Of a stretch of DNA of 64,000 nucleotides, positions 9,379 through 16,668 are shown in pieces. The translations under genes and the position numbers were made by a program. Origin of the DNA: Streptomyces marianii (GTDB lineage: Bacteria; Actinomycetota; Actinomycetes; Streptomycetales; Streptomycetaceae); contig NZ_VAWE01000001.1 of the NCBI RefSeq assembly GCF_005795905.1, positions 992,001 through 1,056,000 of the forward strand. Direction: 5' to 3'. The notes under the pieces are model-generated. The model saw only the letters and a program-made list of their open reading frames with translations. It was not told the DNA's origin and did no database searches. How positions within the stretch are numbered: position 1 is the first letter of the stretch; every line of letters starts with the position of its first letter.

Positions 9379-9464
9379 ACGTCGAAGCACGAGTGCCCAA
9401 CCGCCTCGACGCACCGCCCGTGTTCACCGTGCTGCTGGCCCGCCGGCCCGGGACGGTGTCGTGA
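9375..9464 (+). CDS. Candidate 29-residue coupled ORF
   Basis: A 29-codon frame begins at GTG 9375, overlapping the preceding stop as GTGA, and ends at TGA 9462-9464, overlapping the next gene's GTG 9461 as GTGA. The peptide begins MNVEARVPNRLDAPP and contains VFTVLLARRPG. It could be a translational bridge, a decayed gene remnant or chance; the double 4-base overlaps mirror the organisation of the whole operon. No homologue is recognised. Confidence 0.3.
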   Translation: MNVEARVPNRLDAPPVFTVLLARRPGTVS

Positions 9465-10471
9465 GCGGCGAGCTGCGGCACCGGGAGCCGGTCGACGTCC
9501 ACCTGATCCTGCGCCGTGACAGCGCCGCCGGCCCCGAGGTCCTGCTGTCCCGCCGCGCCGGGGACGTCTACGCCTCGGGCATGTGGCACCTGCCCTCCGG
9601 TCACCTCGACGGACCTCACGAGGATGTCGTCGGCGCCCTGATCCGTGAGGCGTACGAGGAGACCGGCGTCGTCATCGACCCAGCGGAGGTCCGCTTCGCG
9701 GTGACCGTGCACCACCGCAGTCCTGGTGGTGGTGCACGGTCCGGGGTGTTCTTCGAGGTCCGCACCTGGCAGGGCACTCCCGCAGTCCGGGAGCCGGCCG
9801 TCTGCGACGCGATGGACTGGTTCGCTCTCGACGCACTGCCGGAGCCGATGGTCGCATACTGCCGTGCCGGGCTGGACACCTACCGGACGGGCCAGGCGAT
9901 GGCCGTGCACTTCCAGCAGCCCGGCGACCCGATCGCCTACGACCCGGCCCTCAACCGGTGCCGCCCCGTCCCCACGGCCGGAGTGGTCGGGCCGGATGCC
10001 CGACTGCGGGAGTTCACCGAGCGAGCTGTCGGTCGCGTCACCGGCTGGACGGACGTCTCCTGGGCGCGGGAGGGCAGCCAAGTGTGGCGAGCTGTCGGTG
10101 CCGAGGACGGGGAGTGGTTCGTCAAGCTGCACCAGAACGATCGCTTCCACCAGCGGGAGGTGTCCGCGTACCGCACCTGGGTCCCGGACCTGGGCGTTGC
10201 CGCACCACGCCTGGTCGCCGTCGCTGAGGAGCTGCGGGCTGCCGTCATCACCGCGGTACCGGGCCGCTCCCTGCACGGCGCCGTCCACCCACCCGCAGAA
10301 CAGCGGCGGATCTTCCACCGCATCGGTGAGCTCGCGGCAGCCATCCACCGCAGCGCCCCGGCCCGGCCGGTGACTGGCGCCACCGCGCCCCTGGGGAAGT
10401 GGGAGCGGCACCTCGACGCCGCGCGGCGGCACCTCGGCCCCGGAGACGAGGAGTTCGTCCGGTGGTGGTGA
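9461..10471 (+). CDS. NUDIX domain fused to the N-lobe of an APH-like kinase
   Basis: From GTG 9461 about 337 residues are encoded. Residues about 1-150 are a NUDIX hydrolase (SGHLDGPHED...REAYEETGV). Residues about 185-337 are the N-lobe and linker of an APH-type kinase (EGSQVWRAVGAEDGEWFVKLHQND, with the presumed ATP-binding Lys in FVKL). The frame ends at TGA 10469-10471 before the catalytic loop, which continues in another frame from GTG 10468. Adding one base in the GGTGGTGGTG run (10461-10470) would restore a single NUDIX-kinase fusion. The kinase portion resembles the intact gene at 649-1524. Confidence 0.68.
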   Translation: MSGELRHREPVDVHLILRRDSAAGPEVLLSRRAGDVYASGMWHLPSGHLDGPHEDVVGALIREAYEETGVVIDPAEVRFAVTVHHRSPGGGARSGVFFEVRTWQGTPAVREPAVCDAMDWFALDALPEPMVAYCRAGLDTYRTGQAMAVHFQQPGDPIAYDPALNRCRPVPTAGVVGPDARLREFTERAVGRVTGWTDVSWAREGSQVWRAVGAEDGEWFVKLHQNDRFHQREVSAYRTWVPDLGVAAPRLVAVAEELRAAVITAVPGRSLHGAVHPPAEQRRIFHRIGELAAAIHRSAPARPVTGATAPLGKWERHLDAARRHLGPGDEEFVRWW

Positions 10472-10836
10472 AAGCCGCAGCATTGCCTCCCCTGGAGACG
10501 GGGCCCACGCATGGCGACTTCCAGCTGCGCAATCTGCGCTGGGACGAGGCCAGCGGGAGCCTGTACGTGATCGACTTCGAGCGGAGCGAAGACGGCCCGG
10601 CCGTACGGGACTTCGTGCGCCTGGCCGACGCCTGGGCAGGCCGGCCGGACCTGTACGAGGCCGTGATGGACGGCTACGGCCGCCCGCTCACCCCGGCTGA
10701 GGAGGAGCACCTGGCCGTCCTGGCTGCCCTGGACGCCGTCTCCGGCATCCAGTACGGCGCCGCCCACGGCGATCCGGAGCTCGTCGAACGGGGCCGCCGC
10801 ACCCTGGCCCGCCTGCGCTCAACGGGCCGCCCTTGA
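10468..10836 (+). CDS. C-lobe of the split APH-like kinase
   Basis: The 122-codon frame from GTG 10468 (overlapping the preceding TGA as GTGA) encodes the catalytic half of a kinase: HGDFQLRNLRW, then VIDFERSEDG, then a GYGRP...HGDPELVERG tail matching the kinase at 649-1524. Alone it lacks an ATP-binding N-lobe. Either the two halves are translated by coupling and assemble, or a one-base deletion has inactivated a former NUDIX-kinase fusion. The stop overlaps TTG 10833. Confidence 0.62.
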   Translation: MKAAALPPLETGPTHGDFQLRNLRWDEASGSLYVIDFERSEDGPAVRDFVRLADAWAGRPDLYEAVMDGYGRPLTPAEEEHLAVLAALDAVSGIQYGAAHGDPELVERGRRTLARLRSTGRP

Positions 10837-10880
10837 ACACCGCATCGTCCACCGCACCACACCAGTTGAGGAGCAGCACC

Positions 10881-13271
10881 GTGGGATACACCCACCGCGA
10901 GGAGTGGCAGCAGCACTACGCCGACGGGAAGAACTTCCGGCAGGTCGGTGACGCCGAGCGGGCTGTGTTCGCCGAGCACACGCCCGTCCCCGAAGGCGGC
11001 GGTCGGACGCTCGACGTGGGATGTGGCACCGGCGAACTGGCCGCCTACCTCGCGTCCCTCGGTTACGCCGTGGACGCCGTCGACTTCGCCGGCAGCGCGA
11101 TCGCCCGGGCCCGCGAGGAACACCCGGAAGCGGAGGGAGTGCGCTGGCTACAGCTGGACATCGAGAACGACGACCCGGCAGAGCTGCACCAGGAGGGATA
11201 CGACCTGATCAGCCTGCGCCTGATGTATCCCTTCCTGCGCGACCGCAGCCGCGTCCTGCACGCCCTCGGCGAGCGGCTGCGGCCCGGCGGCGCACTCGTG
11301 GTCATCACCCCGGTGGTCGAGCACACCCCCGCGGAGCGGCGGGACATCGCCCTCGACGAGGACGAGATCGGCCTGCTCACCGCCGACTGGAAGCAGGTCG
11401 TACGGTTGGAAGCGGACGAGCTCACCGTCCTCGTTCTGCGCGGCTCCTGCCACAGGGACACCACGGCGGTCGAGAGGCGGCAACCACCCACTGGTCACGC
11501 CGTGACCGGAGCCCTCGCGGTCGTCACCGACGAGGCTGGGCGGGTCCTACTCGGCCGCTCGCGTCGGGGCATGTGGGAGCTGCCCGGCGGCAAGACCTCC
11601 GGACCGGAGGACTTCGCCGCGGCGGCGGTCCGCGAACTCGGTGAGGAGACTGGCCTAACCGCTTCGGCCTCGGACGCGTATGTGGTGACGATGCTCGCCG
11701 ACGACAGCCACGGCGTGCCCCGGCTCACGGCCGTTGTCCGGATCACCGCCTGGTCGGGGACCCTCACCAACCACGAGCCGAAGTTGTTCGACCGGTGGGA
11801 GTGGCATGACCTGCCCGCCCTGTCTTGCGTCGGCGACATCTTCACCCCTGCCGTACAGGCAGTGGCCGCCATCTGGCCCGGGATCATCCGCGACCTGCCG
11901 CCCGTCCACGCCTACCCCCTCGCCGTCGACCAGCCGCCCGTGCCCGGGGAGCCAGCCGAAGCCGCCCGGCTCCGCCACGAGATGGCCCAGACGGTCATCA
12001 ACGGCGGCTGGGCCCCCTCCGAACAGGTCCAAGAGGCGCTGCGGACCGTGCCCCGCCACCGCTTCGCCCCGGAAGCGAACCTCGCGACCGCGTACGACGG
12101 CGGCGACCGGGCCGTGATCACCCGGCGGGACGAGACCGGAGCGGCGATCAGCTCGGTGTCCGCAGCCTGGCTCCAGGCCGACATGATCGAAAGCCTGCAC
12201 CTTCAGCCGGGCGCGATCGTCTTCGAGGCCGGGTCCGGCGGTTACAACGCCGAACTGATCGCCCACGTAGCCGGAACCGAGGGGCGCGTGGTCACCGTCG
12301 ACATCGACCCGTGGGTCGTGCGCCGCACCCGCCGGTTCACCACGGAGGCCGGCAGCGGACGCGTCACCGTCGTCGAGGCCGACGCGGCCCTCGGGGCACC
12401 CGCACACCTCGTGCCGCGCGGCGGCTTCGACGGCAGCCTGATCACCTACAACTGCTGGGACATCGCCCCGGCCTGGTGGGAGCAACTGGCGGAGGGCGGA
12501 CGCCTGGTTCTGCCGCTGGAGATCGGCGGCTACACCCGGGCGATCACGCTCGAGCGGCGCGGCCACGTGCTGCACGCCCGCCACTTCACGTACTGCGGCT
12601 TCGTCCGTGACCAAGGGCAGCACGCCCGCACCGTCCCGGTCGCCGACCTCCTCGACGGTGAGCTGACGCTCCGCTTCGAGAACGGCATCGCCGCCCCGAC
12701 AGCCGGTTTGGAGGAGGCGTTGCTCGGGCCTCGGCACGAGCTCGGCACCGGCGTGACCATGGGGGCGGGCGCCTATTTCGGCTCCCTGCAGCTGTATGCG
12801 GCCACCACCCTGCCCACGTTCTGCCGACTGGCCGCGCACCAGGACACGGAAACAGGCGTCACCGGCATCGCGAAGGACCGTGACACGCCGGCGATCGTCG
12901 GCGACGCCTCGCTTGCCTACCTGATCAACGTCCCGACCCGGTATGGCGAGCGCCCCGAGGACAAGGAGTGGGAGTGGTTCGTCCATGCCTTCGGGGAGCA
13001 GGGCCCGCAGCTCGCCGAGCAGTTGGCGGCCACAGTGCGGGCATGGGACCGCCACGTGCGCGCCGACGACAACAGCAAGCACGCTGATCCGATCCTGACG
13101 GTCCACCCCGCCGGCACGCCCGACGACCTGCTGCCCGCCGGGGACGTCCTGGACAAGGAGCACAGCCGCCTGGTGTTCCGGTGGCCGGGCCGCAACGGGC
13201 ACCTTCCGGGCCCCGCCCGGCACACCGACGCGATCGCCGCGGCCACGGGAGAAGCATGGCCATCTGGCTGA
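10881..13271 (+). CDS. Three-domain protein: class I SAM methyltransferase, NUDIX hydrolase, PCMT/FxLD-type methyltransferase
   Basis: The start is taken as GTG 10881, which has GAGGAG seven bases upstream; TTG 10833, overlapping the previous stop, is an alternative. Residues about 1-200 are a small class I SAM methyltransferase (motif I LDVGCGTGELAAYL). Residues about 205-330 are a NUDIX domain (GGKTSGPED...RELGEETGL). Residues about 355-796 are a PCMT-like domain of the FxLD-system type (ISSVSAAWLQ, FEAGSGGYNAE, VDIDPW) with the long C-terminal extension of that family. In known RiPP clusters such PCMT homologues methylate Asp to give aspartimide, but no maturase or evident precursor is present here. 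All three domains look intact. Confidence 0.8.
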   Translation: MGYTHREEWQQHYADGKNFRQVGDAERAVFAEHTPVPEGGGRTLDVGCGTGELAAYLASLGYAVDAVDFAGSAIARAREEHPEAEGVRWLQLDIENDDPAELHQEGYDLISLRLMYPFLRDRSRVLHALGERLRPGGALVVITPVVEHTPAERRDIALDEDEIGLLTADWKQVVRLEADELTVLVLRGSCHRDTTAVERRQPPTGHAVTGALAVVTDEAGRVLLGRSRRGMWELPGGKTSGPEDFAAAAVRELGEETGLTASASDAYVVTMLADDSHGVPRLTAVVRITAWSGTLTNHEPKLFDRWEWHDLPALSCVGDIFTPAVQAVAAIWPGIIRDLPPVHAYPLAVDQPPVPGEPAEAARLRHEMAQTVINGGWAPSEQVQEALRTVPRHRFAPEANLATAYDGGDRAVITRRDETGAAISSVSAAWLQADMIESLHLQPGAIVFEAGSGGYNAELIAHVAGTEGRVVTVDIDPWVVRRTRRFTTEAGSGRVTVVEADAALGAPAHLVPRGGFDGSLITYNCWDIAPAWWEQLAEGGRLVLPLEIGGYTRAITLERRGHVLHARHFTYCGFVRDQGQHARTVPVADLLDGELTLRFENGIAAPTAGLEEALLGPRHELGTGVTMGAGAYFGSLQLYAATTLPTFCRLAAHQDTETGVTGIAKDRDTPAIVGDASLAYLINVPTRYGERPEDKEWEWFVHAFGEQGPQLAEQLAATVRAWDRHVRADDNSKHADPILTVHPAGTPDDLLPAGDVLDKEHSRLVFRWPGRNGHLPGPARHTDAIAAATGEAWPSG

Positions 13272-13357
13272 ACGGACCGTCCGGCTGAACGGCCCCCATC
13301 AGGACACCCGCCCATCCTCTGCTCCCTGCCGACCAGACAGGACCACCGTCCCGGGAG

Positions 13358-13460
13358 ATGCCCGTGTTGCCCAGTCTGCTCGCCGTCTTCGCTCACCCGG
13401 ATGACGAGTCCCTCCTCGCCGGCGGCGTGCTCGCCCAGCACGCCGCTGTCGGGCATCGCT
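13358..13460 (+). pseudogene. 5' remnant of a PIG-L family deacetylase
   Basis: ATG 13358 opens a frame beginning MPVLPSLLAVFAHPDDES. AHPDDE is the zinc-binding hallmark of PIG-L/MshB-type N-acetylglucosaminyl deacetylases. Homology ends at about codon 34 (...HAAVGHR), where repeat-rich DNA begins. The remainder of such a protein (RMLGYGDARN... GHPDH...) is found at 39864-40470 on the same strand, so one gene has been split by the 26-kb element between. The two parts do not abut exactly: about 25-30 expected residues are missing. Confidence 0.78.
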
Positions 13461-13530
13461 CAGTGCTTCAGTATCTCGATCAAGATTTCAGCGAGTTGTT
13501 CAGTATCTTGCATATTGCTTCAGCGGCTCC
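13461..13530. repeat. Left-end repeats of the Tn7-like element (putative TnsB sites)
   Basis: An AT-richer stretch with TTCAGTATCT at 13467-13476 and 13499-13508, a period of 32 bases. Each is followed about 22 bases from its start by TTCAGCG (13488 and 13520). CAGTGCTTCAG (13461-13471) and ATTGCTTCAGCGG (13514-13526) recur inverted at 39776-39863. This spaced multi-repeat layout is what Tn7-family ends look like. The bases from 13531 to 13706 show no gene. Confidence 0.6.
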
Positions 13531-13706
13531 CGGATGGGCCGCCAGGGGAGGCGATGGGAGTTGTCGGCGAGCCGAACGACTCTCCAGGGGATGGACGGGG
13601 GAGCGAAGGTCATCCGGCGAGGACGCTGAGGGGGCTGTGCGGGGGTGGGCGTGGCGGGCATCGCTCTGTGCAGTGCCGTACGCCGGGGTTGGGCAGCGCG
13701 AGGCTG

Positions 13707-13979
13707 CTACTCGTCGACCGGTCGGCCGAGGTTGTCGGGAAGCAGTTCGTGTACGGAGACACCGAGGGCGTCCGCGATGGCGTAGAGGCGGTCCACGGAG
13801 ACGCTGTGCCGGGCGCTTTCCACTTCTGCGTAGAAGGAGCGGTCCAGTCCGGCCGCCTTGGCGGCGGCCGTCTGCGTCAGCCCCGCACGCTCCCGTACCT
13901 CGCGCAAGCGGCGGCCGAAGGCGACGCGGCGCTCGGCGGTGAGGTCGCTGGTGGTCGGCACACGAAGAAGGTACTGCAT
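13707..13979 (-). CDS. Xre-family (HTH_3) transcriptional regulator
   Basis: A 90-residue protein that is nearly all a helix-turn-helix domain (FGRRLREVRERAGLTQTAAA...GLDRSFYAEVESARHSVSVDRLYAIADALGVSVHELL), in the Xre/Cro fold. It is transcribed away from tniQ; its ATG lies one base from a perfect inverted repeat (13981-14006) that overlaps both presumed -10 elements, so it probably represses itself and the tni/tns operon. Small Xre or MerR regulators also occur near the ends of other Tn7-like and CAST elements. Its transcript would be leaderless or nearly so. Confidence 0.83.
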   Translation of the reverse strand: MQYLLRVPTTSDLTAERRVAFGRRLREVRERAGLTQTAAAKAAGLDRSFYAEVESARHSVSVDRLYAIADALGVSVHELLPDNLGRPVDE

Positions 13980-13980
13980 C

Positions 13981-14006
13981 GCTGTGTAGGGTATATCCTA
14001 CACAGC
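13981..14006. promoter_or_regulatory. Palindromic operator between xre and tniQ
   Basis: Perfect 10-bp arms, GCTGTGTAGG and CCTACACAGC, flank a six-base spacer GTATAT. Each arm boundary carries an actinobacterial -10-like hexamer, TAGGGT on the plus strand (13987-13992) and TAGGAT on the minus strand (13995-14000). Occupation by the adjacent Xre protein would block both divergent promoters. Confidence 0.7.
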
Positions 14007-14050
14007 GGCCCGAAAAGGCCGTTGAGCTGCGTGTTTGATGGGGGTAGAGC

Positions 14051-15895
14051 GTGTCCGCGGCCGAGTCTGAGTCGCTTTCGATTCCGGTGGATAGGTCCGT
14101 AGTGGTCGACGGTGGGGTTTCGTCTGTAGACAGCGGCGGGGGCGCGAGCCTGCCTGGCGCGGGGCCGCGGAGGATGGCCTTGGTGCTGCTGCCGGAAGAG
14201 GGCGAGTCGCTGGCTTCGTGGGTGGACCGGATGGCCGCTGACCACATGGTTCCGCCAGGTGTGATCGGCCGGCAGCTTGGCCTGCAGGCTCGGCCCTATC
14301 TGAGGTCCAAGTTCCACCCGGTCTTCTACGGCATCGTTCCCACCCCGATGACGCTGGCCCACATCGGGCAGGCGACCGGTGTCGGAGCCGGCCGGATCGA
14401 GGCCATGCATTTGTCCCGGTACTCCGGGACGGCCCTGGACCTGAGCGGCATTGACATAACGAACGAGCGGTCAGTGAGTGTCATCGCTCGTCACGGGTGG
14501 GCCATGCTCTCCGCCTCCCGTGCCTGCCCGCCGTGCCTGGCGGAAAGCGGCGGGGTGTGGCAACTGGCCTGGCGGCTGGGCGCGGTCGCTGTCTGCCCGG
14601 TCCACCGGGTGCGTCTGGTGGAAGTCTGCCCGCGGTGCGGCATTCGGCTGCGCCAGGGGCTGAGGCGCGGGCCCCGTTACCTGTCCACACGTGACCGGAC
14701 CGACCCCGTCCTGTGCGGCAACTCCCACGCGGGCACCCGCTGTCCGCAGGACATTCGCGATCTTCGGGCGGAGCCCGTCACGGCGGAGCTTGCCGCCTGG
14801 CAGAGCCGCATCCTTCACGTCGCGGAAGGAGGCGCCGCTCATATCGGCGGTGAGGCGGTCGGGGGATGGGAGTGGTTCACCGCCCTGTCCTCGCTGGCCG
14901 CGGTGATCCGTTTCGCCGCGCCGGTGTGTCCGGCCGTGGAGGCGTTGCCCGTGCCGGAGTCCGCTCGCCGGGAGCTGGCGACCGCCACGGTCAATCGTTC
15001 GGCGGGCGGCTTCGCTTCGAGGATTCGGACCATGCCCCCGACCGTCGATCTGACCCTGGCAGTACTGGCGGCCGTGGCGCCGGTCTTGTCCGCGGCCGAC
15101 ACCGATGCGCTGAGGTCGGCCCTGGACCCCTGGGTGAAGGCCGCCGTGGCCCGTCGCCGCGAGGACGGCCACAACCCCCTGCGGGGTGTGCCGTTGCCGG
15201 GACCGCTGGCCGGGGCGTATGAACAGGCGAGCGGGCCGATGTCCAGGGTCGCGGGAGTGACCCGTACGACCGCGCCTCGCATCGCACTGCCGTTCCACCG
15301 GATTCCGCAGCTGCTGGACGCGGAGGACTACGCCAGCCTCATCGCTCCACATCTGACCGGTGCCGCACGGGCAAGCGGCCGCCGTCTGGCCTCCATGGCA
15401 GTGGCCCGCCTGGCCGGGGCCGACACCTGGGCGGCCGCGGCCCGCGCACTGGAGATGCCCGCGGGCCGGGCGGCCCGCGTCTCGAACGTGATGGTGAGCT
15501 ATATCGGCGACGCTGACGCCTTCTGGCAGGCGGTTGCCGAGGCCGCACGGCGGCTGGAGAGCCGTGAGCCGGTCGACTACGCTCGCCGCCGCCGCATCCT
15601 GGCGGGGCTGGACGAGATCCCGCACGAGGTGCTGTTCGCCGTCTGCCGACCACACAACCTCCTGGTCACCACCCGGCTCCGTCGCATCACGGCGATCTGG
15701 CTGTGGACCCACCTCACTGGCGGCCACGCCCGTGAAGCCCCCGCGTACAGGGCTGATGAGCGTGCCAGCAGGGCCTCCGTGGCCGAAAGCTGGCGCGTCT
15801 TCCGTGTCAACGCTCCCTCGTTCCTCACCGACGCCCTGATCGCGTACGGCAACGACCTCCTCGCCCAGCACTCCCATCCAGGAGACGACCTGTGA
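14051..15895 (+). CDS. tniQ: TniQ/TnsD-family transposition target-selection protein
   Basis: A 614-residue protein. The TniQ domain begins near residue 42 (LVLLPEEGESLASWVDRMAADH). It is followed by the family's zinc-finger region, CPPC...CPVHR...CPRCGIRL (about residues 160-200). The long C-terminal half is closer in size to TnsD than to the short TniQ of type I-F CASTs. TniQ/TnsD proteins recognise target DNA or a targeting complex and recruit TnsC. GTG 14051 is the first codon after the divergent promoter; a downstream ATG (14174) would remove a poorly conserved Ser/Gly-rich leader. The stop overlaps tnsA (GTGA). With no Cas genes nearby, this protein presumably selects the target itself. 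Confidence 0.85.
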   Translation: MSAAESESLSIPVDRSVVVDGGVSSVDSGGGASLPGAGPRRMALVLLPEEGESLASWVDRMAADHMVPPGVIGRQLGLQARPYLRSKFHPVFYGIVPTPMTLAHIGQATGVGAGRIEAMHLSRYSGTALDLSGIDITNERSVSVIARHGWAMLSASRACPPCLAESGGVWQLAWRLGAVAVCPVHRVRLVEVCPRCGIRLRQGLRRGPRYLSTRDRTDPVLCGNSHAGTRCPQDIRDLRAEPVTAELAAWQSRILHVAEGGAAHIGGEAVGGWEWFTALSSLAAVIRFAAPVCPAVEALPVPESARRELATATVNRSAGGFASRIRTMPPTVDLTLAVLAAVAPVLSAADTDALRSALDPWVKAAVARRREDGHNPLRGVPLPGPLAGAYEQASGPMSRVAGVTRTTAPRIALPFHRIPQLLDAEDYASLIAPHLTGAARASGRRLASMAVARLAGADTWAAAARALEMPAGRAARVSNVMVSYIGDADAFWQAVAEAARRLESREPVDYARRRRILAGLDEIPHEVLFAVCRPHNLLVTTRLRRITAIWLWTHLTGGHAREAPAYRADERASRASVAESWRVFRVNAPSFLTDALIAYGNDLLAQHSHPGDDL

Positions 15896-16668
15896 GCCCC
15901 GCGCCCGGACGCACGCGCACCCTGCGTCGTCTCCCGACGCAGACCGCGCGGCCACGGCTGACCGTCACCAGCCTCGACCCCGAGACCGAGCTGCCGGTCA
16001 CCCGCACCCTGGACCAGGCGGCAGAGGTCGCGTTCGAGAGCTGCCCGCCGATCCGGCGCATCCCTCACTACATCGGGCAGAAGCACACCCCGGGCTGGTT
16101 CTGGTCCGCTACCACCGGCACCCTGCTGGGCTACGAGAGCTACCTGGAGTCGCAGTGGCTCACGCTGTACGACTTCGACCCCGTCATCACCGGGATCTCC
16201 ACCCAGTCCCTCATTCTCGACGGCGTCGGAGTGGGGGAGGTGTGGGAGCACACCCCGGACATCTTCTGCCGCCGCAGCGACGGCACCGCGCTGCTGGTCG
16301 ACGTCAAGAACCCGCGCCTCCTCGACCACCCCGACGTCCTCCTGCAAGCCGAGCGCACTCTCGCGGCGTGCGAGGAACTCGGCTGGGACTACCGCCTGGT
16401 CGGCGCCGTCGAGGCTCAGCGCTTCGCCAACATCTCCTGGCTCGCGGGCTACCGCCGCCCCCCGCACTCCGGAGCCGAGCTCGCCGACCGGCTGATCGCC
16501 CTCGCCCGCCGTCCGGTCGCCATCGACCTCCTGCTCAGCTTCATGGACGAGCCCGAGCTGGCCTTCCCTGTGCTGTGCCATCTGCTCTGGCATCACCGCC
16601 TGATCTGCGACCTCGACGCGCCCCTGCGGGCCTCCACCACCGTGACCGCCGCGAAGGATCCTTCATGA
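15892..16668 (+). CDS. tnsA: TnsA-like transposon endonuclease
   Basis: A 258-residue PD-(D/E)XK endonuclease related to Tn7 TnsA, which nicks the 5' ends of the transposon so that it moves by cut-and-paste. The active-site set is visible: E86 in YLESQWL, D123 in HTPDIF and D137-V-K139 in LLVDVKNP. GTG 15892 overlaps the tniQ stop, and the stop overlaps the tnsB ATG, so the operon is translationally coupled. The C-terminal 90 residues probably hold the TnsC-contact region; this is inferred from family architecture. Confidence 0.86.
   Translation: MSPAPGRTRTLRRLPTQTARPRLTVTSLDPETELPVTRTLDQAAEVAFESCPPIRRIPHYIGQKHTPGWFWSATTGTLLGYESYLESQWLTLYDFDPVITGISTQSLILDGVGVGEVWEHTPDIFCRRSDGTALLVDVKNPRLLDHPDVLLQAERTLAACEELGWDYRLVGAVEAQRFANISWLAGYRRPPHSGAELADRLIALARRPVAIDLLLSFMDEPELAFPVLCHLLWHHRLICDLDAPLRASTTVTAAKDPS

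Noticed and set aside
649..13271. Complete lanthipeptide or graspetide cluster based on PCMT-like genes
   Set aside because: No LanB/LanC, ATP-grasp maturase or recognisable precursor peptide is found in this part; only the methyltransferase type is suggestive.
13981..14006. Intrinsic terminator
   Set aside because: The inverted repeat lies between divergent start codons and lacks a T tract; an operator is the better explanation.
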